Part shown: positions 55,042 to 64,000 of the stretch, one piece after another
Layout of the letters: each line of letters opens with the position of its first letter
Position numbering within the stretch: the stretch's first letter is position 1
DNA from: Zopfochytrium polystomum
Lineage: Eukaryota; Chytridiomycota; Chytridiomycetes; Chytridiales; Chytridiaceae
Direction: 5' to 3'
NCBI GenBank assembly: GCA_025765615.1
Contig: JAIVFJ010000054.1
Location: 62,001-126,000, forward strand
Length of the DNA: 64,000 nucleotides
Translations under genes and position numbers: made by a program
The notes under the pieces: model-generated
Databases searched by the model: none
Told to the model about the DNA's origin: nothing
Seen by the model: only the letters and a program-made list of their open reading frames with translations

Positions 55042-55933
55042 ATGTTCGAAAGCATTCCATCGCCGTCGTGGGTGCTGAAGCCGGAGAAGCCAAGACCGCC
55101 CACCAGCAACCCAGCGATCCTCTCGCTCGAAGTCCTCATCGATGCGCAGCCCAAGCTGAAGGGCGCTGAGGACGAGGCCCTCGGCACCGATCTGTCGGGA
55201 ACCGTGGCTTTGGCCCTCGCGCAAGGTGAGATGGAGAGAGAGACTCGTTGAGAGAGGGGGACAGTGGCGCATGCGCTTTGTAATGAAAAGCGAGGCACCC
55301 CGCTGCGGATTCCAAGCACACCCGATTTCCTACTTTCATTCATTAAACTCTCACATTGACTCCATCTCCATGCACTTTTCTGTCAAAACAATGCAGACCT
55401 CCCAATCGAGGCAGTCGTCGTTCAGTTTTTCGGCGCTAAATCCCGCGATCCTACAGATCCCTCCGTTTTCCTCCTCATCCTCGTCCTCGCCACCGTCCTA
55501 CATCCAATCCCCTTTGCCCCCTTCTACCGGAAAGTCTTCGGGTGCCCCGGTCGTCTTTGAAACTCGCGACGCGCAGCTGGTCCATGTTGCGACCAATCAG
55601 GTCTGGTCTCCCTCATCCGGCAACAGAGGTGTCCTGCGGGCCGGAGCACACGACCTTCGGTTCCTGTTCAAGCTGCCCGGCGCGCTTCCTGCGACCGAAC
55701 CCAACCGTGTCCGCTATGTGCTCCGCGTAACCCTCCTCCGCCACGATGAGCCCGTGGCCGAGCTGGTGGAGGAGGTCCGCGTACGTCGGCTGATTAATGG
55801 TGATGATGACGAAGACGAGGAGGGAAAAGGGCTTCCGTCATACCATGGGGACGAAATATGGGGAAACGACGAGTCGTTGCCTCCAGGCTATACCGACGTC
55901 TGGAAAGGGAAAGAGAAGCCACCCACCAACTGA
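55042..55933 (+). CDS. Short arrestin-fold (arrestin_N-like) protein
   Basis: Alpha-arrestin-like adaptor fold. Three exons (55042-55225, 55397-55464, 55535-55933) join in frame to 216 aa. Matches to the arrestin N domain: LSLEVLIDAQPKLKG, the strand pair LSGTVALALAQDLPIEAVVV and QFFGAK, then GVLRAGAHDLRFLFKLPGAL and RVRYVLRVTLLRHDEPVAEL. The C-terminal tail is acidic and contains LPSYHG, a PY-like segment of the kind HECT ligases bind (not a strict PPxY), and LPPGYTDVW. It has only one arrestin domain, half the usual size. The second intron has a weak donor (GTTTTC) but is required to switch frame between two clearly arrestin-like parts. Confidence 0.7.
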
Positions 55934-56088
55934 TTGCTCAACGCACCCCCCCACCGCCCCTTATCTTCTCCCACATCAATACGACCTTCATCTATTTTAT
56001 GTTCGTAGAGATAAACAGAGATGGGACATTGTATGACCAACCTTTATTGCATTCTTCAGACGCAAAGCACATATTAGAACCCAAATCA

Positions 56089-57363
56089 TCAGGTTGACCG
56101 CGAAACGGCTTTGGCAAGATACATCTTTGTCAAGCCGGGGCCAGCAAATTGGTTGATCTGCTTGCAGTAGGTATCGATCTGGTTCGTGATAACCAGAGTC
56201 TCGAGTCTGCTGGGCTCGGCGGCTTTCAGCTTCGCCAATGCGGGTGAAACCTCGTTGATCTCCTCCTCCGTGTAAAGAGGCGTCATTCCGCTTGCGACAC
56301 GAGTTGCGTTTTCCTGCCGTTTGCGGGCAGCTGTTTGGGCCGAACGTTGCTGCTCCTTTGCAAGTGACCGCTGCCATCCTTGCCAGCGCCATTGCTCTTG
56401 ACCGTACTCGTCGACGGTTTCGGCGAGGTACTCCAGGTGCCGTTCCACATAGGTTTCGGAGCCAAGATCTAGAGCGTCAAAGTTCGGGGTGAGCTGCATC
56501 CCGAAAGGCTCCGATGCGGTTGAGGCTGCCTCGCCGAAGAGATCGAATGACGTAGACGGTACGCTCAACCGTGCTTTAGCTGATACCGAGGGTGCCGCAG
56601 GAAGCTCCATCTGGCGAAGCATGACGTTCAAGAGTTTCGAATTCCGAATCTTCACAGGCAGAGACTCGAAAATGGTGGAAGCGGTCAGGCCGTGAGCGTG
56701 CAGCGACTCCATTGTGAACTTTTTCTCCTTGAACAAAGCCATAAATGTGTCAGAGAGGCGGAGAGCGCGGATGCTCAGATTTCCCTGCGAGGTGCGGGTG
56801 GGGTCGTAGACAAGAAGCACACTCTGCGCGTAAGCACGTTGGTAGCTGTACTGATTCTCAATGATCGTCTGATTCCAGAATGACCCCAAGTGAGTGGAAA
56901 CGTAGAGACCGACGGACGAGGCATCGTAGTTCATTTTACGAAGACATCGAAGCATCCGCAGCTGATACTCGGCACCATCCATCTCATCGGCGGTCGGAAC
57001 GGCAGAGTCCGACTCGTCTTCTTGCGACTTGGACGTTACCGGGAAGCAGTGGGTGACTTGAAGTGTTCCGGCCACGTCGACGCCAAGAAGCTGGCCGTAA
57101 GCGGTTGCGGGATTCTTGTCCCGGCAGTGTTTCACGATCTTGAGCACAACCAAGGAGTCCAGCTCGACCTGAGTCAGCGGTTTGCTCGCAAGCTTCTCAG
57201 GATCGATTCCGTCCACATTGACGACGTAGTCGGGATCCCGCGCTGAGAGGGCTGCCGCGCTTTCTTTCGCTTGAGCCGCTGAGGCTGCCAGTGCAGCCGC
57301 GGCAGCAGCTGCAGCCTGCGATGCGGGCGAGTTTGCTGCCACCTGAGCTGCAAAGGACGACAT
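56089..57363 (-). CDS. EIF3H: Translation initiation factor eIF3 subunit H
   Basis: MPN-domain subunit of eIF3, part of its octameric core on the 40S ribosome. Single exon, 424 aa. An Ala-rich N-terminus is followed by the MPN domain: ELDSLVVLKIVKHCRDKNPA, AYGQLLGVDVAGTLQVTHCF, MLRCLRKMNYDASSVGLYVS and HLGSFWNQTIIENQYSYQ, plus VLLVYDPTRTSQGNLSIRAL. The JAMM metal ligands (HxHxxxxxxxxD) are absent, as expected for eIF3h. The C-terminal helices (LEYLAETVDEYGQEQWRWQ; LAKEQQRSAQTAARKRQ; INQFAGPGLTKMYLAKAV) also match. The ATG at 57363 is the first suitable start. Confidence 0.95.
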   Translation of the reverse strand: MSSFAAQVAANSPASQAAAAAAAALAASAAQAKESAAALSARDPDYVVNVDGIDPEKLASKPLTQVELDSLVVLKIVKHCRDKNPATAYGQLLGVDVAGTLQVTHCFPVTSKSQEDESDSAVPTADEMDGAEYQLRMLRCLRKMNYDASSVGLYVSTHLGSFWNQTIIENQYSYQRAYAQSVLLVYDPTRTSQGNLSIRALRLSDTFMALFKEKKFTMESLHAHGLTASTIFESLPVKIRNSKLLNVMLRQMELPAAPSVSAKARLSVPSTSFDLFGEAASTASEPFGMQLTPNFDALDLGSETYVERHLEYLAETVDEYGQEQWRWQGWQRSLAKEQQRSAQTAARKRQENATRVASGMTPLYTEEEINEVSPALAKLKAAEPSRLETLVITNQIDTYCKQINQFAGPGLTKMYLAKAVSRST

Positions 57364-57445
57364 CGTCGAAAGATATTTTCTTTCTTTCCTTTCCTTTTTT
57401 CTCCGACTTGTTCTCCCCAACCATTTGTTTTTCTCCAAAGCACAG

Positions 57446-58664
57446 TCACTCGTGAAGGTCCTTCGCCTGGTACACGACTTCTGGCCGCTCGATGCGTTCT
57501 CGGCTTTGCACAACGGTCAATTCCTTGCTCCTCATCATTTCTGGGCTACCCTTCCGCCCGCAGTCGTTCTTCCAACTCTTTGTGCGCTTTTTGTATCGCG
57601 CCAAAGTGTCCGCAAGAACACCTTGCATACTGGCAACCGCACGCTCGCAGGCTGTCCGGAGTGCAACGCCGGCAATTGTGTCCTCCTGCTCATCGTTCAA
57701 TATGAGAGCCTCCTCCACTTTCCGAGCCTCTTTCTCTCCGAGGTGAATGTTTGCTAGCAGCAAAGCTGAAAACATATCTCCGGTCCCAGTGAAGCTAACG
57801 TCCAGTTTGGGGAACTCCACCGTAAATTGGTACAACCGCCCGCTTTTAGGCAGTCTTCGCGAAGCAAGGAGGTGAAGTGTTCTGCTTTCAGAGTCCTGCT
57901 GCGTGTCCGCAAGCTCGGCGGAGGTAATAATGACTGTCGGGACGCCGAGGTTGTGAATGTTTGAGAGAGCCAACCGAGCGTTTTGGGTTGAGTTGATGGG
58001 TATTCCCGTCAGCTGCTCTGCCTCGAAAGCATTGGGGGTAACGACGTCTGCCAAGGGACAGAGCACGTCGCGGTATATCGGGACCAGTTCCGGAGGCACG
58101 TATAGCGAACCTTCGTCGCCCATCACAGGATCCAAAACTGAAAAAAGTGGAATCGCCGTCAATCTCCGCTGCGGGCGCCCATTTCGAAATATCGCTTACC
58201 GAAAATCACCTGGGGATTCAGTTGCCTCAGTTTCGCAACCAAGCCAGCGACCGCGTGAAGAGTGGAAGCGCGACCAAGGTAACCTGATCATCTCCTGAGT
58301 GATGATCCGACAGGCATAAAATTGTTTACCTGTTAACAAGTGGCTGTAGTGTTCCAGCATACCGTTCAGTTCGAGTCCTTCGAGAAGCTTTTCAATTTGA
58401 GGACCTTCCAGCCTTTCTCCGGTGAACTTTGGGTATCCTGAATGAAGGTGAGCGTTGTTACACTACAACCAACACACCTGTGTGGTTCGAAAACTGAACT
58501 GCATTGAGGGGATCAACCTCGAATCCAAGGAGTTGAAGAGGAAATGTTGCAGCCTTGTTTCCTGCCGACAACGATCAGCGATGATCGCAGACTTCAGGCA
58601 CGATCGTAGTAGGCGTACCGACATAACCGTGGACAACGTGGCTCTGTATCGACAAAACGTGCAT
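57446..58664 (-). CDS. PDXK: Pyridoxal kinase
   Basis: ATP-dependent kinase making pyridoxal 5'-phosphate from B6 vitamers. Five exons (58664-58619, 58561-58478, 58437-58330, 58283-58200, 58137-57446) join in frame to 337 aa. Family blocks: [89 protein letters not shown], and the ribokinase-type anion-hole motif [14 protein letters not shown] with the catalytic Asp. A C-terminal extension of ~50 residues is basic and not conserved. The frame of exon 1 stays open upstream into the last RPAIN exon (see findings). Confidence 0.95.
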
Positions 58665-58827
58665 GATCAGGCGCGGAATCGGGATCTCAAAAAATTGGTT
58701 TGACACCCAAAAGCAAATAAAACAAATTTGTGCGCCGGGCGCAAACGGGTGCATGCTATGCATGATGGGCACTTCATGGGCGCAGGACGAAACACAGCAG
58801 AAGTAACCAACTGAATGGATATATTGA

Positions 58828-59661
58828 CAGGTGGTGCACTTTAGAAACACCCCGTGGTCCGAGAAAAAGAGAAGCAATCCTGGACACGCTTGCCTGAGTA
58901 GCAATTCAGTCGTTTTTGAGCGAAATGAAGCTTTTACGCTACCCGTGCAAGTCGGCAAGAGAAACCAGCTGATCGACGACCTCACCAACCGTCGTCGCGG
59001 TCTAGGAGCACGTTTGAAATCAAGGGGAACGCGAGAATAGACTTACCGAGAAGCTCATCCTTGCCGTGCACGCATTGCATTGGATCGTGTGAGGAGACTC
59101 GTTATGCAAGTAGCCCCGTTGGCAAACCATGCACGGCGCGACCATTACCTGGTGGACTAGCGTGTGAAAATGTCAAACTTTGCAGAAACAGCGGCTTACA
59201 TTGCTTCCATGGTGTGTTGCAAGGCAATCGTCGAGCTCAGCATCCAGTATCTTCAATTGATCCTCCGCCATCCTCTCGAAGTCGTCTCCCTCTCCCTCCA
59301 GCTCTGCCAGCATCTCCTCCTCGAGCCGATTCGCCGTTTCTTCGTCGAGCGGAGGAATCCCCGTCGCAGCGGCCTCGGCGAGAGTGCGTGCCCAGTTCAG
59401 GCGAAGAAGGTTCTGAAGCGACTCCTCGTCTTGGTCGCCGTCGTCAAACGATCCGGATTGGCCCAGGTCGTCGTCTCCCTCCTCGCCCTGCGTTTGTTGC
59501 ATCGTCCAGATGGGCTTGTCCGCAAGCACCCGCCGCCGTCGGGCCATGGCGATGTTCGCCCGCTTTGACCGAGCCTCGGCCAGGCACTGTGCTTTGAGAC
59601 GGGTCATCCAAGGCGGGCGTTGGGTCATCGTCAAGGACTTCAGGCTCTCGCGTGGCGGCAT
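58828..59661 (-). CDS. RPAIN: RPAIN-like RPA-interacting protein (zinc finger)
   Basis: RPAIN/RIP-alpha is an import adaptor for the ssDNA-binding complex RPA. The N-terminal exon (59661 to about 59200) has the family's opening PPWMTRLKAQCLAEARSKR, then acidic helices ending EDQLKILDAELDDCLA. A second exon (about 59149-59040) carries the first zinc-binding half: APCMVCQRGYLHN and HTIQCNAC. A segment at about 58990-58940 (VGEVVDQLVSLADLH) and a last one ending near 58828 (ACPGLLLFFSDHGVFLKCTTC) supply the conserved C-terminal CxxC. Splice junctions after the second exon could not all be reconciled in frame. The stop codon was not found before the pyridoxal kinase ATG. It is divergent with SCYL2 across ~460 bp. 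Confidence 0.72.
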
Positions 59662-60123
59662 TGCTGCGGGCGTCGCTTCAGTAGTCTTTTCTTTCTTTTT
59701 TTTTTTTCTTCTTCTTTGCACGTTGCGGGTTTCGGACGCCACGACCACGCCACTCGTCTGTCCCAAGACCGACGCCTGTCGGTTGAAGACGTAGAGAGCG
59801 TGGGAAATTGAGGGTGAGAGTGAGAGCGAGCGAGCTGGGACCGAACGAAGGGAGAGTTGCGCGAAGGACATGGTGAAATGAACGAGAGAGTCGAGGGAAT
59901 GAGGCGAGCGACTGCGAGGCAAGAAGAAAGGAGATCGGAAGATGGCCAAAGAATGAGCGCGAGCATGGTATGATGGGGAGACGAAGGGAGGCCTAACTGG
60001 CCCCTGGATTTGACGGGGAAGAATGAACCAAGGCGCAGCGCGAAATTGGGATTGTGAGCGGCCGGCGTTTGATTGATCGGTGTCTTCGACCGATCGGCTT
60101 TCAAAAGTGAGAAAGGGAGCACG
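59662..60123. promoter_or_regulatory. Divergent promoter region, RPAIN / SCYL2
   Basis: 462 bp between two outward-pointing start codons. T-rich near RPAIN (59690-59715); GAGC/GAGA-rich in the middle. An open frame continues upstream of the RPAIN ATG but shows no conservation. Confidence 0.5.
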
Positions 60124-63100
60124 ATGGGCAACACCGTCAGCGCCGCCTTCGACATCAAAGATCAGATCGCCTCGGGCGGTCCGGGACACTTATGGCGAGT
60201 CTACGCTGGAACGCGCAAGTCAACGGGGCAAAACTGCGCGATCTTCTTGTTCGACAAGAATTATCTCGAGTCAATCAACCCGCTTGCGAAGCCCAGCCTC
60301 CAATCGCGCCGCGACCAGGATCGGGCGATCGAGCTTCTCAAGAAGGAGGCTTCTAATCTTGCCCGGCTTCGCCACCCATCTATCCTCGAAGTAACCGAGG
60401 CTCCGGACGACTCGAAGCTGGCGCTGGCGTTTGCTTCGGAACCTGTTTTGTTCTGTTTGTCGAACGTGCTAGGAACCTTCGAGAACTTCACAACGGCGGG
60501 AAAAGCCGATCTAAGAAAGAAAAACGAACTAGATGAGCTGGAGGTACGCTCTGCTTGCTCTCGCGTAGTTCTCTTCTCACAATACAAAGATACAAAAAGG
60601 GATCATGCAAATTGTTAAAGGTTCGGTGGTTTGTTGGGCTCTTTGGTGTTTAACGTGTGGAACGCAGGATTGGAGTTTTTGCATGCAAACAAATGGACGC
60701 ATACATGCTTGTCGCCGGAATCAATTTACGTGAATGCAAAGGTCAGCTGCTCTACCGTCTTTATGGTTCTAACCAAGCCGCGAAGAGTGACTGGAAGATT
60801 TCGGGGTTCAATTTTAGCGTTTGCACGACAGCGACACCATCCGTAACGACTTCATCCTTTTTCGCTGGAGACTTTCCACCGTTTTGCGGCCCGAACTTGG
60901 ATTATTTGGCACCGGAAATAGTTCTCGATAATAAGGCCCATTTACCAGAGAGTGATTGTAAGTGTTCTTCCATCGATACTCGAGGCTAACTGAAGTCCGA
61001 ACGTCTTTAGTGTGGTCTCTCGGCTGCTTAATTTACTCAGTTTTCAACAATGGCGCTTCTCCAATCGCCTGTAATGATAATACACATTCCTATCAAAACC
61101 AGCTTCAAAAGATTCACACTCTGGATATGTCCATGGTGCCTGAGACATTACGAGGTTAGGACGCTCGCAATGCCTGACGAGGTCGATGACAGTGCTTGTA
61201 GGTCCATTGAAAGGCCTTTTAGTTCGAGATCCCTCCCAAAGACTAAGCTTGGAAGAGTTTGAGAAGTGTCCATATTTTGACAGCGTCTTAGTCGCGACAA
61301 TATCGTTTCTTGAATCGTTTCTCGAGAAAACTCAGCTTCAAAGAGCGCAATTTCTCAAGGGTCTCGTTCAAATGCTTCCATTATTTTCTATAAAGCTCAT
61401 CAACCGAAAGGTATCCTGCTGTCCTTGCAGTCTGGAAGTCTCACCTTCGCAACAATTCCAGATATTACCCTCTTTGCTGAACGAAATGAAAGATCCCCTT
61501 ATGGTGCGTGGTTGATCTTGATATGAATCTTTAATGATAGCAACTTAGGCTCCGTTCATACTTCCGAATATATTTTGGATCTGCGACCACATATCCGATG
61601 AGGAGTTTTCCCAAAAGATTCTACCCGCGTTGAAGCCGTTATTCAAGATGACAGGTTTATTCTATCGGGTGACGACGCTCTTGATATTAACACCAAATCA
61701 GACCCTCCACAAGCCATTCTACTTCTTCTGTCTCGAATGGATGTTTTGCAAAAGAAATGCTCGTCACCGGAATCTTTTCGGCAAGGTACGAAGAAGTGCT
61801 GGTCCCCGCTTGTCCCCTAACGAAGTTCACCCCTCTCCCCTCCCCCCCCCCCCCCCCCAAGACATATTTCCGCTCCTGTTTTCAGCTTTAGATGTTCCAG
61901 TGATTCAAGTTCAAGAGCAGGCGCTGAAAATGTTACCGCCAACACTTTCCAAACTTGACTTCACCACTATAAAATCCCAGTTATTTCCAAAAATCCGTTC
62001 GTATCATCATTTGTCGTGACGCCATCTAATCCAAATTTTCCACCTTTTGCCAACAGAGGTGACGCAACCACTTGTTGTGTTCATGTTTCTCTTGCTGATT
62101 CCCTCCAAAGGCTTTATTCCTGCAGTCTGCGTCAATGTCTGTCCGAATAAACAGCTTAATTGCAATTCATGCAATGGTCAAGTCGCTGGACAAGTTCACT
62201 CTATTGGAAAAAGTCATCCCAGCATTGAAGCAAAACAAAGTGCGGGAACCTGGAATAATGGTTGGAACCTTCTGCCATACTGCGCATATAATGACTCTCA
62301 ATCTACTAGCTTGCAGCTCTGGCGGTTTACGACGAACTTGGTCGGCATGTTGACAAAGAAATAATTGCAACTGAAGTTTTACCTGAGTTGTGGCGAATGT
62401 CCATTGACCGGGTTCTGAACGCAGATCAAGTAAGTTAATCATTCTACTTGTAGTACATTGGCGTTAAGCTATGACAGTTCAAGAAGTTTATGAAAATAAT
62501 CCGAGAACTGTCAACCAAAGTGGAAGAGCAGCATCTGAAAATGCTTCAAGAATTGAAAAGCGTTGAAGGTTGTTTTTTGTTACCTCCTTAATAACTAGAA
62601 GCCGCTAACATTCTGATTAGTTGGATCTTTATCAAGCGGGGATAAAGGTTCTTCTGGCAATGATCAAGCAGTGGATTTCAAAATGTGAGCAATATGGTTT
62701 TTTGGTGTGGGGCATTCTCTCCTGACAACAATTCATTCAGGCTACTAAAAGGCTCATTGAAGTCGGGCAATGGCGTTTCGTCTCCAACTGCCAGTCCAAA
62801 GCTGAGCAAGGTGGAACTCTCGTCAGCTAGCAGTACAAATCCTCCGTCCATTGGGCAAGACAGCGGATTCAGCAGAAATTCCATATCTTCACCTTCGAAA
62901 TCGCACGCTCCGATGGTTCTGTCGATTCCTTTGAGCTCAGCCAAAAAGGCCACCAGCTCCATCAGTTTCCCTCCTGCAGCAGGAAGCTCGTCATTTGGAT
63001 CCCAGTCTGCAGCCTCTGGAAGCTCCACCATCACATCTCTGCCTCCGGCTTCCGGCTTCTCGAGCTTCCCCAGTCCGTCAGGTATCCTCCAACCCAAGCT

Positions 63101-63569
63101 TATTGCACCCGAAAGCAAACCGTCTCCAAGCTCCGAGCTTTGGAAGGCGCAACCGTCCCTTGCATCAATGTCGAGCTCAACGTCATCTTTCACTTCACCC
63201 TTGTCGACCGGTCTGTCGTCTGATCTGTCGACCAAACCAAGTATCACCAGCGCGGCCTCCTCTGGATTCAATTTCAGCCAACCCGTATTTCAATCCCCAG
63301 CGGGAGGTTGGGCGTCCATGGCACCAACCACGTCATCCGCGTCGACCGCAACAGGAACAAGTTCTTTGCATTTTTCGACACAGCAGCAGCAACCTTTCGG
63401 CGCGCAGGCAACTCAGCTCTCCAGTGGACTGGGCCTACCGCCAAATTTTGGAATGTCAACGTTTCAGGCAACTAATGCGATGGCAGGCTTCGATCACAAA
63501 AAGCTGGGTAGCAGTAGCACGCAGCCGTCCAAGAAGAATAACGATTTGAACGACTTTGACCCGTTTTAA
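60124..63569 (+). CDS. SCYL2: SCYL2-like Scy1-family pseudokinase (clathrin coat associated)
   Basis: SCYL2 is a clathrin-coat pseudokinase of the TGN/endosome. Exon 1 starts MGNTVSAAFDIKDQIASGGP, an N-terminus with a possible myristoylation glycine. The kinase fold is degenerate: the glycine loop is SGGPGHLW, the HRD motif is replaced by HTCLSPESI and DFG by GFNF; YLAPEIVLDNKAHLPESD and LWSLGCLIYSVFNNG are recognisable. The HEAT-like region includes QFLKGLVQMLPLFS, PFILPNIFWICDHISDEEF, KILPALKPLF, DIFPLLFSALDVPVIQVQEQ and SVRINSLIAIHAMVKSLDKF. The Ser-rich tail from about 62740 ends DLNDFDPF, containing a DPF motif of the type bound by AP-2 appendages. Many short introns. The first junction (60543 to about 60620) does not resolve in frame with GT..AG. 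Confidence 0.9.
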
Positions 63570-64000
63570 TGTTGATGCGGGGTGGTGTTTGCAAGCCTTT
63601 CTTTCCCTCTTCATTCACTGGACGCTTTGATAGCAAGAAATAGATTGGTTTTATTAAACTTTGGGGAAGTCGTCTTTTGTAACCATATGGCGCTCCAATC
63701 TCTTTTTGCGTTGTTCCTGTTTTCCGAAAATGCAGTGCTCACATGGAGAGCGGGAAGTGTTCGTCTCCTACGCTGTGCTTGCTTTACTCGCCTCTGGTCA
63801 CAAAATCACATGTCGATCACGAATGGAATGGAGGCGATGGCGAGGGGGAAAAGGAGATCTTGGTGCAGCAAGGCTCTATCTCTCTGCTCTGCCGAATCTC
63901 CACGCACGCACGCACATGTAATCTCCCAAATCTCCCTCTTCTTTTTTTTTTTTTGTGCGAGGTACTGCCGGCGGTTCTTGTGCCAATCCTTTTTTTTTTT
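63570..64000. other. 3' flank of SCYL2, no gene seen
   Basis: No recognisable coding sequence. T runs at about 63942-63952 and at the window end. Confidence 0.5.

Overview
This is a eukaryotic nuclear window. It holds about 24 intron-bearing protein genes on both strands, separated by repeat-rich intergenic DNA. Introns are mostly 40-60 nt with GT..AG ends and a CTAAC/CTGAC-like branch region. A few are GC..AG, and several exons are only 16-20 nt. The gene set fits an early-diverging (zoosporic/chytrid-like) fungus, or at least an opisthokont: LUC7, a PABPN1-type nuclear poly(A)-binding protein, RBBP5/Swd1, a Vip1/Asp1 PPIP5K, a RanBPM/Gid1 CTLH subunit, smgGDS, RPAIN, COA8, NDUFAF7, SCYL2 and RAD51. 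The clade is an inference from gene content and intron style; nothing in the window fixes the species.

Layout. 1-2289: no gene. 2290-3603 (+): LUC7-like U1 snRNP factor. 3604-6622: non-coding DNA with a small inverted-repeat element (3964-4312), an inverted repeat pair, and a solo LTR with a target-site duplication (5213-5623). 6623-8467 (+): RhoGAP. 9875-12443 (+): PIF1 helicase. 12444-14475: non-coding, with a 577-bp terminal-inverted-repeat element. 14476-16173 (-): tyrosine phosphatase. 16595-19317 (-): membrane-anchored P-loop ATPase of no family I recognise. 19852-22050 (-): RanBPM/Gid1-like. 22910-23672 (+): PABPN1-like. 24722-26474 (-): RBBP5/Swd1. About 26904-29858 (+): PPIP5K. 29960-31090 (+): EMC2. 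31268-33693 (+): two uncharacterised genes, one a predicted four-TM protein. 33834-35444 (-): SET-domain/Rubisco-LSMT-type methyltransferase. 35679-36908 (-): RAD51. 38014-40302 (+): mitochondrial carrier. 40587-42801 (-): NDUFAF7. 43021-44871 (+): acidic His/Gln-rich protein, then a leukotriene-B4-dehydrogenase-type reductase. 44886-45983 (-): acidic/basic low-complexity protein. 46796-47605 (-): COA8. 47606-51603: a 4-kb gene-free block of solo LTRs. 51604-54812 (-): smgGDS armadillo protein. 55042-55933 (+): arrestin-fold protein. 56089-57363 (-): eIF3h. 57446-58664 (-): pyridoxal kinase. About 58828-59661 (-): RPAIN. 60124-63569 (+): SCYL2.

The genes are mostly unrelated housekeeping functions. 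Mitochondrial assembly and transport genes (dicarboxylate-type carrier, NDUFAF7, COA8) lie within 10 kb of each other. Several pairs share short divergent promoters: RanBPM/PABPN1, RBBP5/PPIP5K, NDUFAF7/His-rich protein, RPAIN/SCYL2.

The most unusual structure is the retro-element graveyard. Two LTR families are recognisable from TG..CA ends and exact 5-bp target-site duplications. One family carries, upstream of its TATA box, a long array of nGAAn/nTTCn pentamers in strict 5-bp register. That is the architecture of a heat-shock element, so this looks like a heat-inducible retrotransposon promoter.
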